From: Pholis gunnellus
Lineage: Eukaryota > Chordata > Actinopteri > Perciformes > Pholidae
Reading direction: 5' to 3'
Assembly: GCA_910591455.2 (NCBI GenBank)
Contig: OU342817.1
Coordinates: 2,864,480 to 2,928,479 of the forward strand
Length of the DNA: 64,000 bases
Shown: piece after piece, positions 12,555-24,239 of the stretch
How the letters are laid out: each line of letters opens with the position of its first letter
How positions within the stretch are numbered: position 1 is the stretch's first letter
Position numbers and translations under genes: made by a program
The notes under the pieces: generated by a model
What the model was told of the DNA's origin: nothing
Databases searched by the model: none
The model's input: the letters and a program-made list of their open reading frames with translations, nothing else

Positions 12555-12775
12555 AATATAAGAAGACACATTCACTGGCTTCAAATTATGTATTCACTTC
12601 AACTATCGTTATTGTTTACAACAGTTTTTGGTGCCATACGTTATACACAATAATGCCTTCCTACGGTCAGAAACATTGGACAGACAGCCTTCTTGTTTAT
12701 GGCTCCCTCAGACTGGGAAACTTAGGATCTTTAACATAATTTCACAAGTTTAGAAATGAGTTGTCTTCTTATTTG
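12555..12775 (+). pseudogene. Decayed LINE reverse-transcriptase tail (L2/CR1/Rex1 type)
   Basis: One plus frame, starting near 12560, reads RRHIHWLQIMYSLQ. About 35 codons later, after one stop, it reads GQTAFLFMAPSDWE. In non-LTR retrotransposons of the L2/CR1/Rex1 group the end of the RT has the same order: an (L)HWLPV-type box, then a stretch ending in AAP-x-x-WN. The spacing and order fit, but in-frame stops and loss of the flanking text show long decay. The upstream stretch 12284-12514 may belong to the same insertion, although I recognise no motif there. No target duplication or tail could be defined. The clade is not resolved. Confidence 0.55.
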
Positions 12776-12799
12776 TAGTTAAATTGTACGTGTTTCAGA

Positions 12800-14075
12800 T
12801 AATGCTATAAAATACACGGTGTAACCATTCTTTTTCTCCATACTATTTTAACTGGGCCAACATTTGTTCATGGCCTTAATGTCTTAGTTTTAGTGTGTGA
12901 TACCATTAAACATTTGTATACATGACATAAAGGTTCAAAGCTTTTTTTTCCCGCCACCGTCAACTCTTCTCCTTCCTCCTTTCTCAAAGCACCATCTGAT
13001 AGGTTTCAAGCCGAACAACAGCTCACAAAGCACGGGCATAAAAACAGATACAGCGCCCCGACAGTAGCCTTCTTGTCTTCCTCTTGTGTTTACATGCTGG
13101 CTTCCTGTGTCCCAGTTAATCAGTGGGATCTGGGTGTCTGCCTGGCTCGACGTTGGATAGACGGAACAGACTAAACTCCTGCAGGAGTGAGCCTCTCTGT
13201 GTTATTCATAATCACAGTCGTGCAATAACAAACTACCATCCTAAATTATACAAAGGGCCAGACTAGCTGCTCATTATCTGGCGTGAAGAGGAGAGGCCAC
13301 ATTACTGCATGCAGGAAAAATGTCTCCTTAACAGTGAACACCAATGCTTCCAGCACATTTCTCTTTACTTCGAGACAACTTTTGCACAGGTCACACGCTC
13401 CAACCAACAATCTCCGGCCTGTCTTCTCACAACAGCACCTCCGAATGTCAAATATTTCAAGATAATCTCTTGAATCTCTGTGACTCCTGTGCTGCCTATC
13501 TTAATTTAGTTTTCACCAGTGTCCAGTTCTTTCCTCCCTCCATGATTTCTCAAGCAGATTGACCAAAATAATGGCTCCCACTGATCTCGGCTTTGTGCTG
13601 AGATTTGTCTTGCAGATTCCACGGCTGATTATTTAGCGAGGAGGAGGTCAGGGCGTGTGTCTGCTTGTCTGCCTTCGCTAAACTGTGTGGCATTTTTTCC
13701 TTTGCTTATTGTCTCTTCCTTGTGTACGTCTGTGCGTATCTCGATAAGGATCTCCCATCATTCCACACTTTGTTTATTTGAGATGAAGGCTTCCTGTGCT
13801 TGTGGGGGGCATTGGGTTCTTCTCTATAGCGATGTGGTACCTTCCAGGGCAGATCTGCAGAGTATTTATTTTGTGTCGAACTAATGACACAATTAGAGTT
13901 CACCGATGGTTATTGTTTTCTGTCAGCAAAACATTCCTGTGTGTGATAACAGCAAACTGCAAATATAATGTGCATTACAGCTGTTTTGAACCCTGAAACT
14001 TGTATATGTTCAAAGAAACTGGGGAAAAAGCTGATTTCATTGCCATTATCACAATTAAGTTTGCTATAAGAGGAA
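12800..14075. other. No gene seen
   Basis: Non-coding text between the LINE relic and family C copy 2. Short open frames lack support. Confidence 0.5.
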
Positions 14076-14079
14076 CTGA

Positions 14080-14340
14080 TTTGGATTACTTGGGTCTAAG
14101 TAGTAATAAATAACAAAGGAGAAAATACTTCATCACATGACAAAAACCTGTATTTAAAGTTTAACTAAAGTAAAAGTAAACGAGTATAAATAAAATGCAG
14201 TGAAAGATAATCTGAATATCAGAATAGCCCTTGTGTAAATGTTTTTATATAACAAAATGTAATGGACTTTCCTAAATTAAACATGAAACTTTTGAGGGTT
14301 TTCATGCATTAAAACCAGAATAAGTCATTCAACAGCTACT
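14080..14340. repeat. Repeat family C, copy 2
   Basis: Direct repeat of 11808-12072, about 2.27 kb away in the same orientation, with the boxes AAGTAGTAATAAATAACAA, CAGAATAGCCCTTGTGTAAA and TTGAGGGTTTTCATGCAT. Divergence between the copies is substantial, so this is two insertions or an old duplication rather than a recent tandem event. Confidence 0.75.
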
Positions 14341-14392
14341 TGTGTTACATGGGACAGCCTCACAAAAGGAAATACACATGTGACCATTAAAG

Positions 14393-14635
14393 CCACACAC
14401 AGGTGTTTTCAGTTATTCTGGCTGATTAGACCTCTGCTAAGGTTGAAGGTGGGCCAAAGCTTCAATAATCATAAATGTTCATCTACCAGTAATGATACAG
14501 GTGTAATTTGCGCCGCGCTAACACGAGCAACAAATTGAACTGGAGACTCAGGAAGATGCCAATCACTTGCTGTCTATACACGCCCACACAGGGAAGAGGT
14601 CTAATCAACCAGATTACTGAAAACACTTGTGTGGG
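14393..14635. mobile_element. MITE family D, complete copy with ~40-bp inverted ends
   Basis: The left end contains CAGGTGTTTTCAGTTATTCT followed by GGCTGATTAGACCTCT. The right end on the opposite strand carries AAGTGTTTTCAGTAATCTGG followed by TTGATTAGACCTCT. The two arms match at nearly all of about 40 positions. The 243-bp element has no coding capacity. It starts about 50 bp after the family C repeat copy ending at 14340. No clear target duplication is visible. Related ends occur at 51050-51120 and 51421-51845. The superfamily is not determined. Confidence 0.75.
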
Positions 14636-14859
14636 TGTTCAGAGCTTTGACATGTTTCAATTATTGCACCCAAAACTCAATGATGTGTCCCAAAGCATGA
14701 ACTCCAGAGTGATTGTTTCTAAAGTTCTGTTTGAAGTCCAAGTTAAAGTGAAAGTTACCTTTTGTGCTATTCTGTAATAAATGTAGTGTTTACAGATTGT
14801 GATGCTTGAAGACACGCAAATTTGGGCTTCACAATGACACGTACTGACACTGTGTCTGG

Positions 14860-14884
14860 AATATATATATATATATATATATAT
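14860..14884. repeat. (AT)12 microsatellite
   Basis: Uninterrupted AT tract of about 25 bp, followed by a short CA-rich stretch. Confidence 0.95.
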
Positions 14885-15063
14885 TCATACACACATACAC
14901 ACAGTATATATGAAATGACTTGTTGACTTTTAACAGTAGTTATCTTAAAGAAATGAGCTAAAGGCAGTTTGGTAAATTTGACATTAGAAAAAAAAAGAGA
15001 CCACATTTAGAATAATGTAGATGAGTACGTGTTCCAGTCACTCACTGGCCCTCTCTCACTAAC

Positions 15064-15067
<4 letters not shown>

Positions 15068-15135
<68 letters not shown>
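15068..15135. repeat. (AC)34 microsatellite
   Basis: An uninterrupted 68-bp AC tract. Confidence 0.98.
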
Positions 15136-15137
<2 letters not shown>

Positions 15138-15494
15138 CAAATTCTCTAAATCAACATTTTTTTTTGACCCGACGATGACATCCATTAGAGGAACTCTCAG
15201 AGCTAAAGCCTCCCTCGGTTGATCCTGCCATCCATTTTACTTTCAGCTCAGGTATGTGGCACTCCACATCGGGCTGTTAAAGAGGTTTCCTAAGTGTGGT
15301 GGTTTTCAGCTCCCCTCTCGTCGCGCTCCGCTGCTTCTTTGTGTGCAGCTGCCTGAGAGGGAAGCTGCTGCGATGGAGGGAAAACTGAGAGAGGGGTGGA
15401 GGAGGAGGTGGTGGTAGTAGTGAGGGGGGTCAGCTCTCAACCACTTCAACACAATCAACAGAAAGCTCTCAATACTGCTGCTCTCAGACACACA

Positions 15495-15509
15495 CCCCCC
15501 CCCCCCCCC
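15495..15509. repeat. C15 homopolymer
   Basis: Fifteen consecutive C after a short CA run. Confidence 0.95.
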
Positions 15510-16379
15510 TTCCCTCCTGCTGCTGCTGAAAAAGAAGAAATGAATTTGTCGCTGAAGTTGATTCCTGTCTTCAAGCATCTCAAAAGTGGGCTGTTGTGTT
15601 CTTTTCTGAATGAGTTTTTAACTTTAAAAATAAAATCCCCCATGTGACTCATCTTAGTAGTAGTTATTATGTACATGTGTGCATCAATCAACAGTGTAAA
15701 TTGAACATTTCCAGTCTTCTTCTTATTCTAGCCCATTCTAACTTTGCTTTCACTCTTTTTCATTTATGGTATCTCAGCTCTTCCTTAACAACTCCGGGAT
15801 TCAACTTGTCAGAAGTGTGTTTATCTGGCTGCGTTCAGCAGTTGTGCAGCTGAACACACAGAGACGGGAGAGTATACAGAACACTGCGACAACATTTGTA
15901 TCAGAGTACAAAGAATACAATACTATTTTATTATTCAATCCTACAGATGGAGTCTGAGTGAACAGAGATCAAAAACTTGGATTAAGTGATGATAAAAGCA
16001 AGTGATGGTTTATTAAACACAAACTCAACACATGTAGCCGTGCATACACAGTAAGAGACCGTATAAATTGAAAGTGAAGTCGTATTTGCTGCTTACCTAT
16101 TTGTGCATGCGTAAACAGATGCACTGTGCAGCCCAGCTCAGTTTCGAAGATGTTAACGCACATCGTGAGCGTGTAGAGTCGAACATTTATGAGCCTGTGT
16201 GTCGCGCTGAAGCTTCTATCCGCTTCGCTGTGCCCATGCGGAGCTGCTGTGTGCATGCCTTTTGGCTCCGCTCGCATCCTGTTTATCTTCCAGCAGAACC
16301 TGTTGCGAGCAGCTCACTAATTGCCATGGGATGGTGCCAGGCACTCCAGTGACAGATGTTTCAGCTGGATGGTGGCTAA

Positions 16380-16640
16380 TGAAGATCAGCTGGAAAACAT
16401 CCATCGGACATATCCTCTGGAGGGCTTCCCATGATTCATTATGCCTGCATTCATGCCAGAGGCCACTGGATCCACATTATCAGCCAGCACAGATCCCAGT
16501 AAATGTGAAGGCTCAGCCATGCAATGAGCTGAAGGCTCCTTATTTAGATGATTAGTGTGTTATTGACACATTTTGTATTCCGTGGAGGCAAAATTGTCTT
16601 TTAATTAGCCGGTCATTGTTGCTATTGGTTTTCCAGTAAA
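16380..16640. other. Candidate conserved non-coding element
   Basis: A repeat-poor stretch with no open frame, containing TTAGATGATTAG and TTTTAATTAGCC (homeodomain-type cores) and E-box-like CAGCTG neighbours. Conservation cannot be tested from one sequence, so this is inference. Confidence 0.2.
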
Positions 16641-17399
16641 ATACCCTTTGGCAGTTTAGCATTTAATGACATCCATCCTCTGCTGGAGGAGATAAAAGTG
16701 GTTTCGTTTGCAAACAGAAAACAATGGCTAACAGGAAAGTGTCACTAAAAGTTGTAATCCATGATGTTTTTTTTTTAGTTCATAAATATGAGTATGATGT
16801 CCATCTGTAGTGGGAAAGAAAATGTGGTCACCAGTCTGCGGTGACCACAGTGATTGAGTGACTGCTTTTTTTGTTGTTTACCTCACATTGAATTGCAGAC
16901 AAACACAGTTTGTCAGTACAAACCAGACTGAGGTGAAACACTTCATATTTATTGCATGAAATGTGGGATGTGTAACTCTAAGTGTCTGGCTCGCTCCAGG
17001 AGTCACGCATCACGCAGACAAACATTTTGTAAATCTGACACATTTAGTCTAGTGCTGCGTAATCACAGGTGGAATGTTCTTTCGTTGGTGGAAATTTCGA
17101 AATTTGGTTTTTTTCGATATTACAATAAAATTGGAGAATGCAGTGTGAGAGTTTGAAATGGATTTAATTAAGCCATCACAATTGAACAAATCAGACAGTG
17201 ACTTGGATATTTCTTCAGTATTTCACATTCTTTGATATTTTATTTTATTTTAGAATTGTCCAGGCTTTAACAAATGAAACTAGATGTTCAGTCTCCTTCT
17301 GAAACTCACTCCATCTCAGGCATTCATAACCACCTTACTGAGAGGAACTCTTACTAAAACACACATTTATAGATTCACGGCCTTTTTTCCCCCCCCATT

Positions 17400-17840
17400 T
17401 CAAACCAGCTCATTAGTCCTCATTATGATCAACCGTGGTTAGCGAGGTGACGAGGCAGCCATACAGACGGCACTCAAACCGGACAGCTTCAATAACTGTC
17501 AAAGCTCCACGAGAGGAGCATGTATGCTAATCACCCCAGAGAATACAGCCAATTGATTCTAATTGGTTTGCTTCCAATGGCAGAGAGGCGGCCAAGGGGT
17601 TACTCTCAAGGTTCGGCTGAATGGAGGCAGGTCTAATCCAGTGCACAATGAGGCATATGGGACTGTGTCTTTTGCAAATCTGTGGACAGAATAAGCACTA
17701 AAGCCTGAGGTTCTCTTCTCTAAAGGGGCTTACGCTGAATGGCCGGGAGTGGCCTGGGAGCCTGGACGCATAATCGACGCGCTGCCTTCCTGCCGGTGTG
17801 TAAAACATGAATTAATTAATTATGGGGTGGTGAAAAAAAA
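17400..17840. other. Candidate conserved non-coding element
   Basis: Repeat-poor, moderately G+C-balanced DNA with TATGCTAATCA (octamer-like), GATTCTAATTGG and ATTAATTAATTATG cores and no plausible exon. The density of such sites suggests an enhancer-type element; this is unproven. Confidence 0.2.
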
Positions 17841-18309
17841 GACAGATGTGTGTCGACGGATGGATGCATAGATAGCAAGAGAGATACACTTTGAGGTTAT
17901 GGAATAGGTTTAGGTTTGAATGAAGTTCTCAACATCCTCTTGAAACTGTCAAAAAATTTGATTTCGAAACAAAAGGATCATTCTATTGGGATTTTATTTA
18001 GAATGTCTGATTTTACAAAGACTTTCTTGGCTTGATCAGGATATATTTTGTATAAATATCAGCCTTATTAAAAATACCGTTAATAAAAATAGGAATATAA
18101 TGCGTGTGCGTGAATAAATCATGTTGAAGACTAAGTTACATCGTCTAAATTGACTAAACAGAGAAATTAGCATAATGCTATACATGACAAGCTAAAGGTA
18201 AATGTAACATGAATATGGATGGTTGATGTGGTTTGCTATCGTCATAGCTCTGGGTCATGTTCGTCCACTGCTTTTTACAAAATGTCATCTTAATGTGTAA
18301 TAGTTGTAC

Positions 18310-18500
18310 AGATAGTTCAGTCAAGACCAGACATTCATGGTCCCAAGAGGATGAATCTTAACTGTTCCTCTCACACCACCTTCAGAGTTCATGTATGTGG
18401 TTTTGAGTGAAACACTCAAGAAGTATTACATAAATGTCCATGAAATTTGGTAGACAAATTCACGGCCCCTTGGGAAGAATTGTAATGTCGGTGAGGACAA
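18310..18500 (+). repeat. Fragment of a large fish dispersed repeat (family E)
   Basis: The stretch has GGTCCCAAGAGGATGAATCT, GTGGTTTTGAGTGAAACACT, TCCATGAAATTTGGTAGACA and GGAAGAATTGTAATGTCGG. I recognise these boxes, in this order, from a long repeat common in percomorph fish. Its later part is represented at 34545-34740 in the opposite orientation. Confidence 0.6.
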
Positions 18501-20040
18501 GGCCCGACTCTTTCACTATCTGCCATTGCCAGAAACCCTGAAGGCTTTACTTTTTCGCTATTTGCTCTGGCAGAGCAGACCCTTTATTCTGTTTTCTGCC
18601 ATCACGCAGTCCAGTATTTTCTCCTTTAATGTGAATCTACTGGCTTACACTGTAAAAATGTCAATGCAGAGGTCAAATGTGTCTGCATTTCACAAATGTA
18701 TCAAAAGTACGGGTGAAAATTGCGGAGGAGGGAGTTGAAATGCGTGACATTGAACCTTTTAAATATTCAGACAGTTCCTTCAGTCCGTGTCCATACAGAT
18801 GTTATCCTACCACCTATACAACAAAATCCATAATGACCTCATTCATGCCGATTCCAAAAGGGAGAGAAGCCAAGCCGATCTCTCCCAGTTTGTCCATTGT
18901 CAGGGGGCTATTAGTGCTCTGGTTTCCTGGTCACATTTGAAGAGCCGGTATTGGTTTTCACTGGAAGGCTGGCCTCTGCGGTGCAGGTGCCCCACGGATT
19001 TAGTTTCATGCCCTTTATGCGAAGCACTTGCCATCTGCTTGATCTGACTTTGTAGGCAGGTTTGATGCTTGTGAGAGAAATCTTCTGCTCAACTTTCAGA
19101 TTTGTGTGTGTGTTATTTGACAGCAAGGAGAGAAAGAGAGAGGAGTGGGGGGGGCTAAACAGTAGGGAGAAATCAAGACATTTTGAGTTTCACTGCAGAA
19201 GAAAAGAGACCATCATTCATGTATTAAAAAAAAGAAAAAACTCTCATGGTCGCATCATTTTGTTCAACTGTTTTGACCCAAAAAAAAATGGTCTGTGGAA
19301 ACAAAGTCACAGACAAACTATTTGAGACGTACATTTCTCTGAGCGCTATCCTTGCACCCCCTTCCTATCAGCTACTTGAAAACATCCCCCAGATGACAAA
19401 GAAAACCAACAACTCGGCACTCCGACTGTCAGAAGACAGAACAAGCTTTGGAGGAAGATCACGCAAGACAGTTCTTCTAGGGTGAAGAATTTAAAGCATC
19501 CAGCGATGTGTACAGCGTCAAGCGGAGCGCCTGGGGGGGCGAGATGGATGCCAATCTCCCTGCTGTTGTCGCGCTGTACCTCCTGACAGCAGACAAAGCC
19601 GCCATGGATACAGCTCGTATATGGAGATTGACACTCGCTCGCTGTGTAAACACAACACGCACCTGTATGATTGACGCCGAGGCGCTTTTGCCTCTGCGAA
19701 CCACACGCGTGTGGCAGAAGTGCACACCGTACAGACACCTGCACCGTCTTGGGAAGAAGTCTAGACTCAAAGGATGTTTCACAGGTGGGATCATCAACTT
19801 CTTCATGTGCTGCGAAGACGGCGACAATGATGATGATTAGCTGCAGATACCCCCATGAGGAGCGGATCATTGCATCTCAGTCGATGGTTGTCGGTTTCCC
19901 GCGTGGGTGTAAACGCAAAAGAAAACACAAGCAAAAGTAAACTACAGGCATGATGAATCCCTCGTTACCAACATGGCCTGGATTGCATCTACTGAATATA
20001 TGCTGCAGGTTTCTACCTGATCAGCTGGCAAAGAATGACT
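18500..20040. other. No confirmed gene; overlapping open frames at 19346-19870
   Basis: A 174-codon minus frame overlaps a 110-codon plus frame and a 116-codon minus frame, all across a G+C-richer patch. Such stacking is usual when stops are rare by composition. The 174-codon frame begins with a hydrophobic run encoded by ATT/ATC repeats, so its signal-peptide look may be accidental. Confidence 0.45.
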
Positions 20041-20044
20041 ATTT

Positions 20045-20095
20045 GTGACATCCAGGGTTTGAATTGGGCCGGCGACCTTTGTCTTCCTCTACTCT
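20045..20095 (+). repeat. Short tRNA-like repeat scrap
   Basis: AGGGTTTGAATTGGGCCGGC then GACCTTTGTCTTCCTC resembles the B-box end of a fish SINE-like repeat. Only about 50 bp is recognisable. Confidence 0.3.
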
Positions 20096-20279
20096 GGCTA
20101 TCAAATCGAGGCAGAAGCTTGGAATCATTTTTTGTGGCATCCCTTCGGGAAATTGTTATCGATACACAGACACAAATCAACACCTAACCAATAACAACAA
20201 AGTCAGTTTAATTAAAGAAGCTATAGCCTCAGTTCAGACAGGAAAAGTGGTGAAACTTTATAATAACTACACACTATGA

Positions 20280-20720
20280 AGCATTAGTTAAGTGTGAGTA
20301 AGCACTTCATTCATTATTTATAAAGCATTGTTCCTACATTAACACTTATTAGTATGCAATTCATAACAGTTATAAATGTTTTATTCTTGATTAATAAGCT
20401 GGTCTATTATGCGTTTCTTGATTGTGTTTTCATACTTTATAAATTAAGTACTATACAGTATATTACAATTATTAAGGAGTTGTAGATGATTAATAAGATC
20501 ATTTATAAAGTGTAAGTAAATAATTAAGGACTTATTTAGATGTACATTATTCATGCATTTATATATAAATACATATACATTTGCACTAAGGGTTAGGGAC
20601 TATGTTAATATATGCTTTATAAATGTATATTAATACTGTAATTTATGATTAATTCAGGTAGTTACTAGTCATTAGTTAAGTATTTTGTGAGGACTATCTA
20701 TGCCTTACAAAGCATTTATA
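20280..20720. repeat. A+T-rich repeat block with TTTATAAA motifs
   Basis: The block has many copies of ATTTATAAA, TTATAAAGCATT and TTAATAAG. TTTATAAAGCATTG near the left side is answered by ACAAAGCATTTATAAATGAC near the right. It looks like an old interspersed repeat with internal redundancy. No coding frame is present. Confidence 0.45.
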
Positions 20721-21344
20721 AATGACATTGAAAGGCCAGCAGTGCCTCAAAACCCACAGTTTCTCAACAGAAAAGGCAAATAGACAAAACACGAAGTGAT
20801 CAAGAACACGTCGATATTTATTGCAAGATGCAAACAATGTACTCGTAAAAACATACCTCTCAGGATTCAAGAACAAAACAAACAGCTGATGCACGAGGAC
20901 CCGGTGGCTGCAGACAGTTTGCAACATGCACTGAAATGTGGCACACAACTGCAGAGTCCGAGAGAGAAGCTGCTACTTCACCACGCCGCAGCACCGGCGC
21001 ATAGCAACCATGTGTTTTTCAGTCTGCATCCTTCTGGAGATGACACAAACTGTCGAACATATGTGCGAAAGGTGCGCACGGCGATAGATTTTAAACATCG
21101 CAGGCAACCGCGAAAAGCAAAAGCAGCGTGGGAAACGCCAGCGCAAACACACATGGCCATTGCATTTTCAGTCTGAGGGAAGCAACCTGTCAACTTTGGA
21201 ATGTTGATGCAAAAACAAATGTCAGCACTAATTGCTTCTACCGTTGGACGAAAACATCGAGATTATGGCCAGTGTGAGAGACGTAAATCAAGACATGTTT
21301 GGCCGGTCGGTGTGAGTTTGTGGGTGCCTGTACTAGCACAGGTA

Positions 21345-21346
<2 letters not shown>

Positions 21347-21404
<58 letters not shown>
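21347..21404. repeat. (GT)29 microsatellite
   Basis: An uninterrupted 58-bp GT tract. Open frames across it on both strands are artefacts. Confidence 0.98.
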
Positions 21405-21407
<3 letters not shown>

Positions 21408-22059
21408 GCGAATGTCTGCTTATCCTTGTGGGCCCTCAGGAGATGCAACACAACCAAAATCTCAAAGTAAACACAGACTGTAGCTCAGGTTCAGGTAGGG
21501 TTCCAGTGTGGCGTCCAACAAAAACAGAGACAGACTCCTCCAGTTACACCGGGGAACACTTCACTGTGAACCACATGGCGACTCGTAATGACTTTGTCTC
21601 AACAGCTTACTGTGAGCCAAACATTCGCCTGGCTCACAAACCTGATAACCTCACAATGTAGACCGGATGATGTATGTGCAGCAAACATACCAAGACGCTG
21701 TCCAGCAGTTCATAGGATTCTAATAGTGTTGCAACAGAACGACAAAGACACAACAGAAAAAGAAGAAAAAGCTCAGTTTACAGGTTTACAGGTTCTGGCC
21801 GTCAGCCAGTCAGAGTAAATGTACAGCTAGTGAGCAGGCACCTAAACATTAGCCTATCGGGCAGCATACTGAGGTGCAATGCATTTGTAGGCAACATTTT
21901 AGTCAAGTCAAGTCGATTTGTATGGCTCAAAATGATGTTTATTTCTTAGTGAGCTCTACAAGTAACAGCAACACTTCCTCATCCAGCCCAAGCTGAATAA
22001 CTCCAAAAACCCCTCAGTACACGACACGAGAATTACAGCCTCGTGTTGTATGTAAACAA

Positions 22060-22290
22060 TGTCATTTTATCCTATAAGACGTTTGTGTGAAACTTTCACA
22101 ATTAGCATAATTGACTTATGGCCAAAAAAACTGTTTTGTGGAGGTCACAGTCACCTTTGACCGCTGGAAGCTGATCAGTTCATCCTTGAGTCCAAGTGGA
22201 CATTTGTGCCAAATTTGTATATATTTTCCCTTCAGGCGTTCCAGATGTATCGCTTTCACGAGAACGAGACACTGTTAACGACTGTCTCTC
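22060..22290 (+). repeat. Fish dispersed repeat fragment
   Basis: It contains GTGGAGGTCACAGTCACCTT, TGATCAGTTCATCCTTGAGT, CCAAGTGGACATTTGTGCCA and GGCGTTCCAGATGTATCGC, then TTTCACGAGAACGAGAC. This is wording I know from a very common fish interspersed repeat. Only one copy is seen in this window. Confidence 0.6.
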
Positions 22291-22559
22291 CACCGCGGAT
22301 TCATAAAAATAAAATGTGTTCAAAATATGGAACTTTGAAGGTGCAAGAGAAAGTCAAATTGATGAAACTCTCCTCCCCTGACGTTTACAGCCACACAAAT
22401 AAGCTCCTTGTGTGCAGGAGATGGTTTGTGTTCATGTTAAACCTGCATCACAACATTTACCCCAGTACGATATTCTGGCATCAACGACTGCAGACATGCC
22501 ATCACTTATTTTGATACCTCACCCCGGGCATATCAATATCATTTCAATGTTAGCTGGTT

Positions 22560-23800
22560 CTGCTCACAGTGTGTCCTAGGGCGCTTTCCTGGATGGGTAA
22601 GCTAGTTGAGGATTTTACCACGGCGGTGTGCACATCAAAGTGTCGGCCACGTGTCGACCGGGCGAATTATCATCTGATCCCCGGTGGACAGCTGGGTACA
22701 AGTGAGCCGTCCGACCGATGCAGCCAGTTAGATGTTAATGTTCCAAATTGCTGATATGGCAGTTTTCTGAAACGGCCAACTGAAAACACTGAGATGCTAA
22801 CTGCTGCTATCGATGCTGCAGGGAGGCCTGAGTGGCTTATTATGGGATTTACCAGAGAGATTTACCACAGTATCATTTGAACTTGGAAAGTGCTCGAGGA
22901 AGCAGTTGTGAAAGAGTTCAAACTCGCAGATGTCTTCGGTTTCGGCATAAGCAACACATCATCAGAAGACGCCGTCATCTACGCAGGAGTGACCGTCACC
23001 TCGGAACAACCAGACATTATTATAATTGGAAAGCAAGGAACGAGGAAACAAAGGATGAAACTTGTGAGGGCAGGGCGTTTGTCATAGAAAGGTTTCAGAT
23101 CATTTACTGGCTATAATATTATAGTTATAAGCTGGAAACAAGTATGACTGATAAGCAAACTGAACACATGTACAAATGTGTTCTTTTATGAATTTAAAAA
23201 CTTAAATATGACCTCATGCATACTCATGCATATAGTTGTCGGTCTCTGTTTTTTTCTCTGACAAAATACACAAATTACACAAACTCTATACTTCTGGAAT
23301 GAAACATGAGCGTTTTTGGTCAAACAAGCTGAAATAAAAATAATTAAAAAAAAATATTTGAGTATTATTTCTATCTTAGATTAAAAAATGATTTACTTTA
23401 CTTTTTACACTTGTATTCAGGAATGACAGAATTTCCTCGGACAGTTCAAAGATATATATTGACAGTTTCTAGAGGCCTTTAATGTGCAAAGATGTTGAGC
23501 ATGAGGAGATTTTAGGACCATGGGTTGGACTTGATGGGAGACTAGAAGATGTTTGTAAAACATCTGAAAACAAATGTTTGTCGCTAGTTACAAATCTGCA
23601 GTGGTACTTTTTGTCACCAATTAAGAAGAGAGCTGTTTTTAATGCATCACCAGGTACCAGCATCCTCACACGCGACAGAAAAGAACCTCAGAAAAGAGTC
23701 TCCCATTATAACCAGGTTCATATTAACAGCTTTTTAAATTGTAAAAACACTTAAACAATAAGCTGTCAGCAGAGCAGATGCAGTCTATTATTGCTCTTTT
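22560..23800. other. No confirmed gene; exon-like frame at 22881-23087
   Basis: An open frame of 69 codons reads KEFKLADVFGFGISN and later PDIIIIGKQ, with a moderately G/C-ending codon choice. No acceptor pyrimidine tract precedes it, no domain is recognised, and it has no partner exon. Confidence 0.35.
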
Positions 23801-24235
23801 CACAAAGCTGGTGACCACCTGCTATCGACCCCCTTGACACCTTCCACTCACGCCGACATCCACTGCAAACCCGACTCCGTCTGAGCGTCGGAAGACGCGC
23901 TGACCTCACAAGGGGGCCCTGAGCTTACACCGAGAGTCAAATGGCGTTTCCAAGTTCATCCATCCTCAACAAATGACTAACAAATACCGCCGGCTGGGTC
24001 GCCCCAGCTGTTTCACTGCTGACAAAGGGAATACTGTTAATTGTTCCTTTATGAGATTAATTCCCTACTTGTGCAGTTATGGAGAAAAAATAATGAGAGG
24101 AAGCATAAACAGCTGGGACAACATTCCACCCGACACTCGTGTTTGCCAGCGAGAGGGCTTTGGTTCTACAAACCATTTCATGAAGACGTATGGAGCTGAA
24201 TGCACATTCGTGGCCTTCGACATTCTCCAAGTTTA
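23800..24235. other. Candidate conserved non-coding element
   Basis: A repeat-free stretch with TTTATGAGATTAATTCCC, GCTGACAAAGGGAATACTG and AACAGCTGGGACAACATTCC. The 87-codon open frame across it has no splice context or recognisable domain. Regulatory function is inference. Confidence 0.2.
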
Positions 24236-24239
24236 GTAA

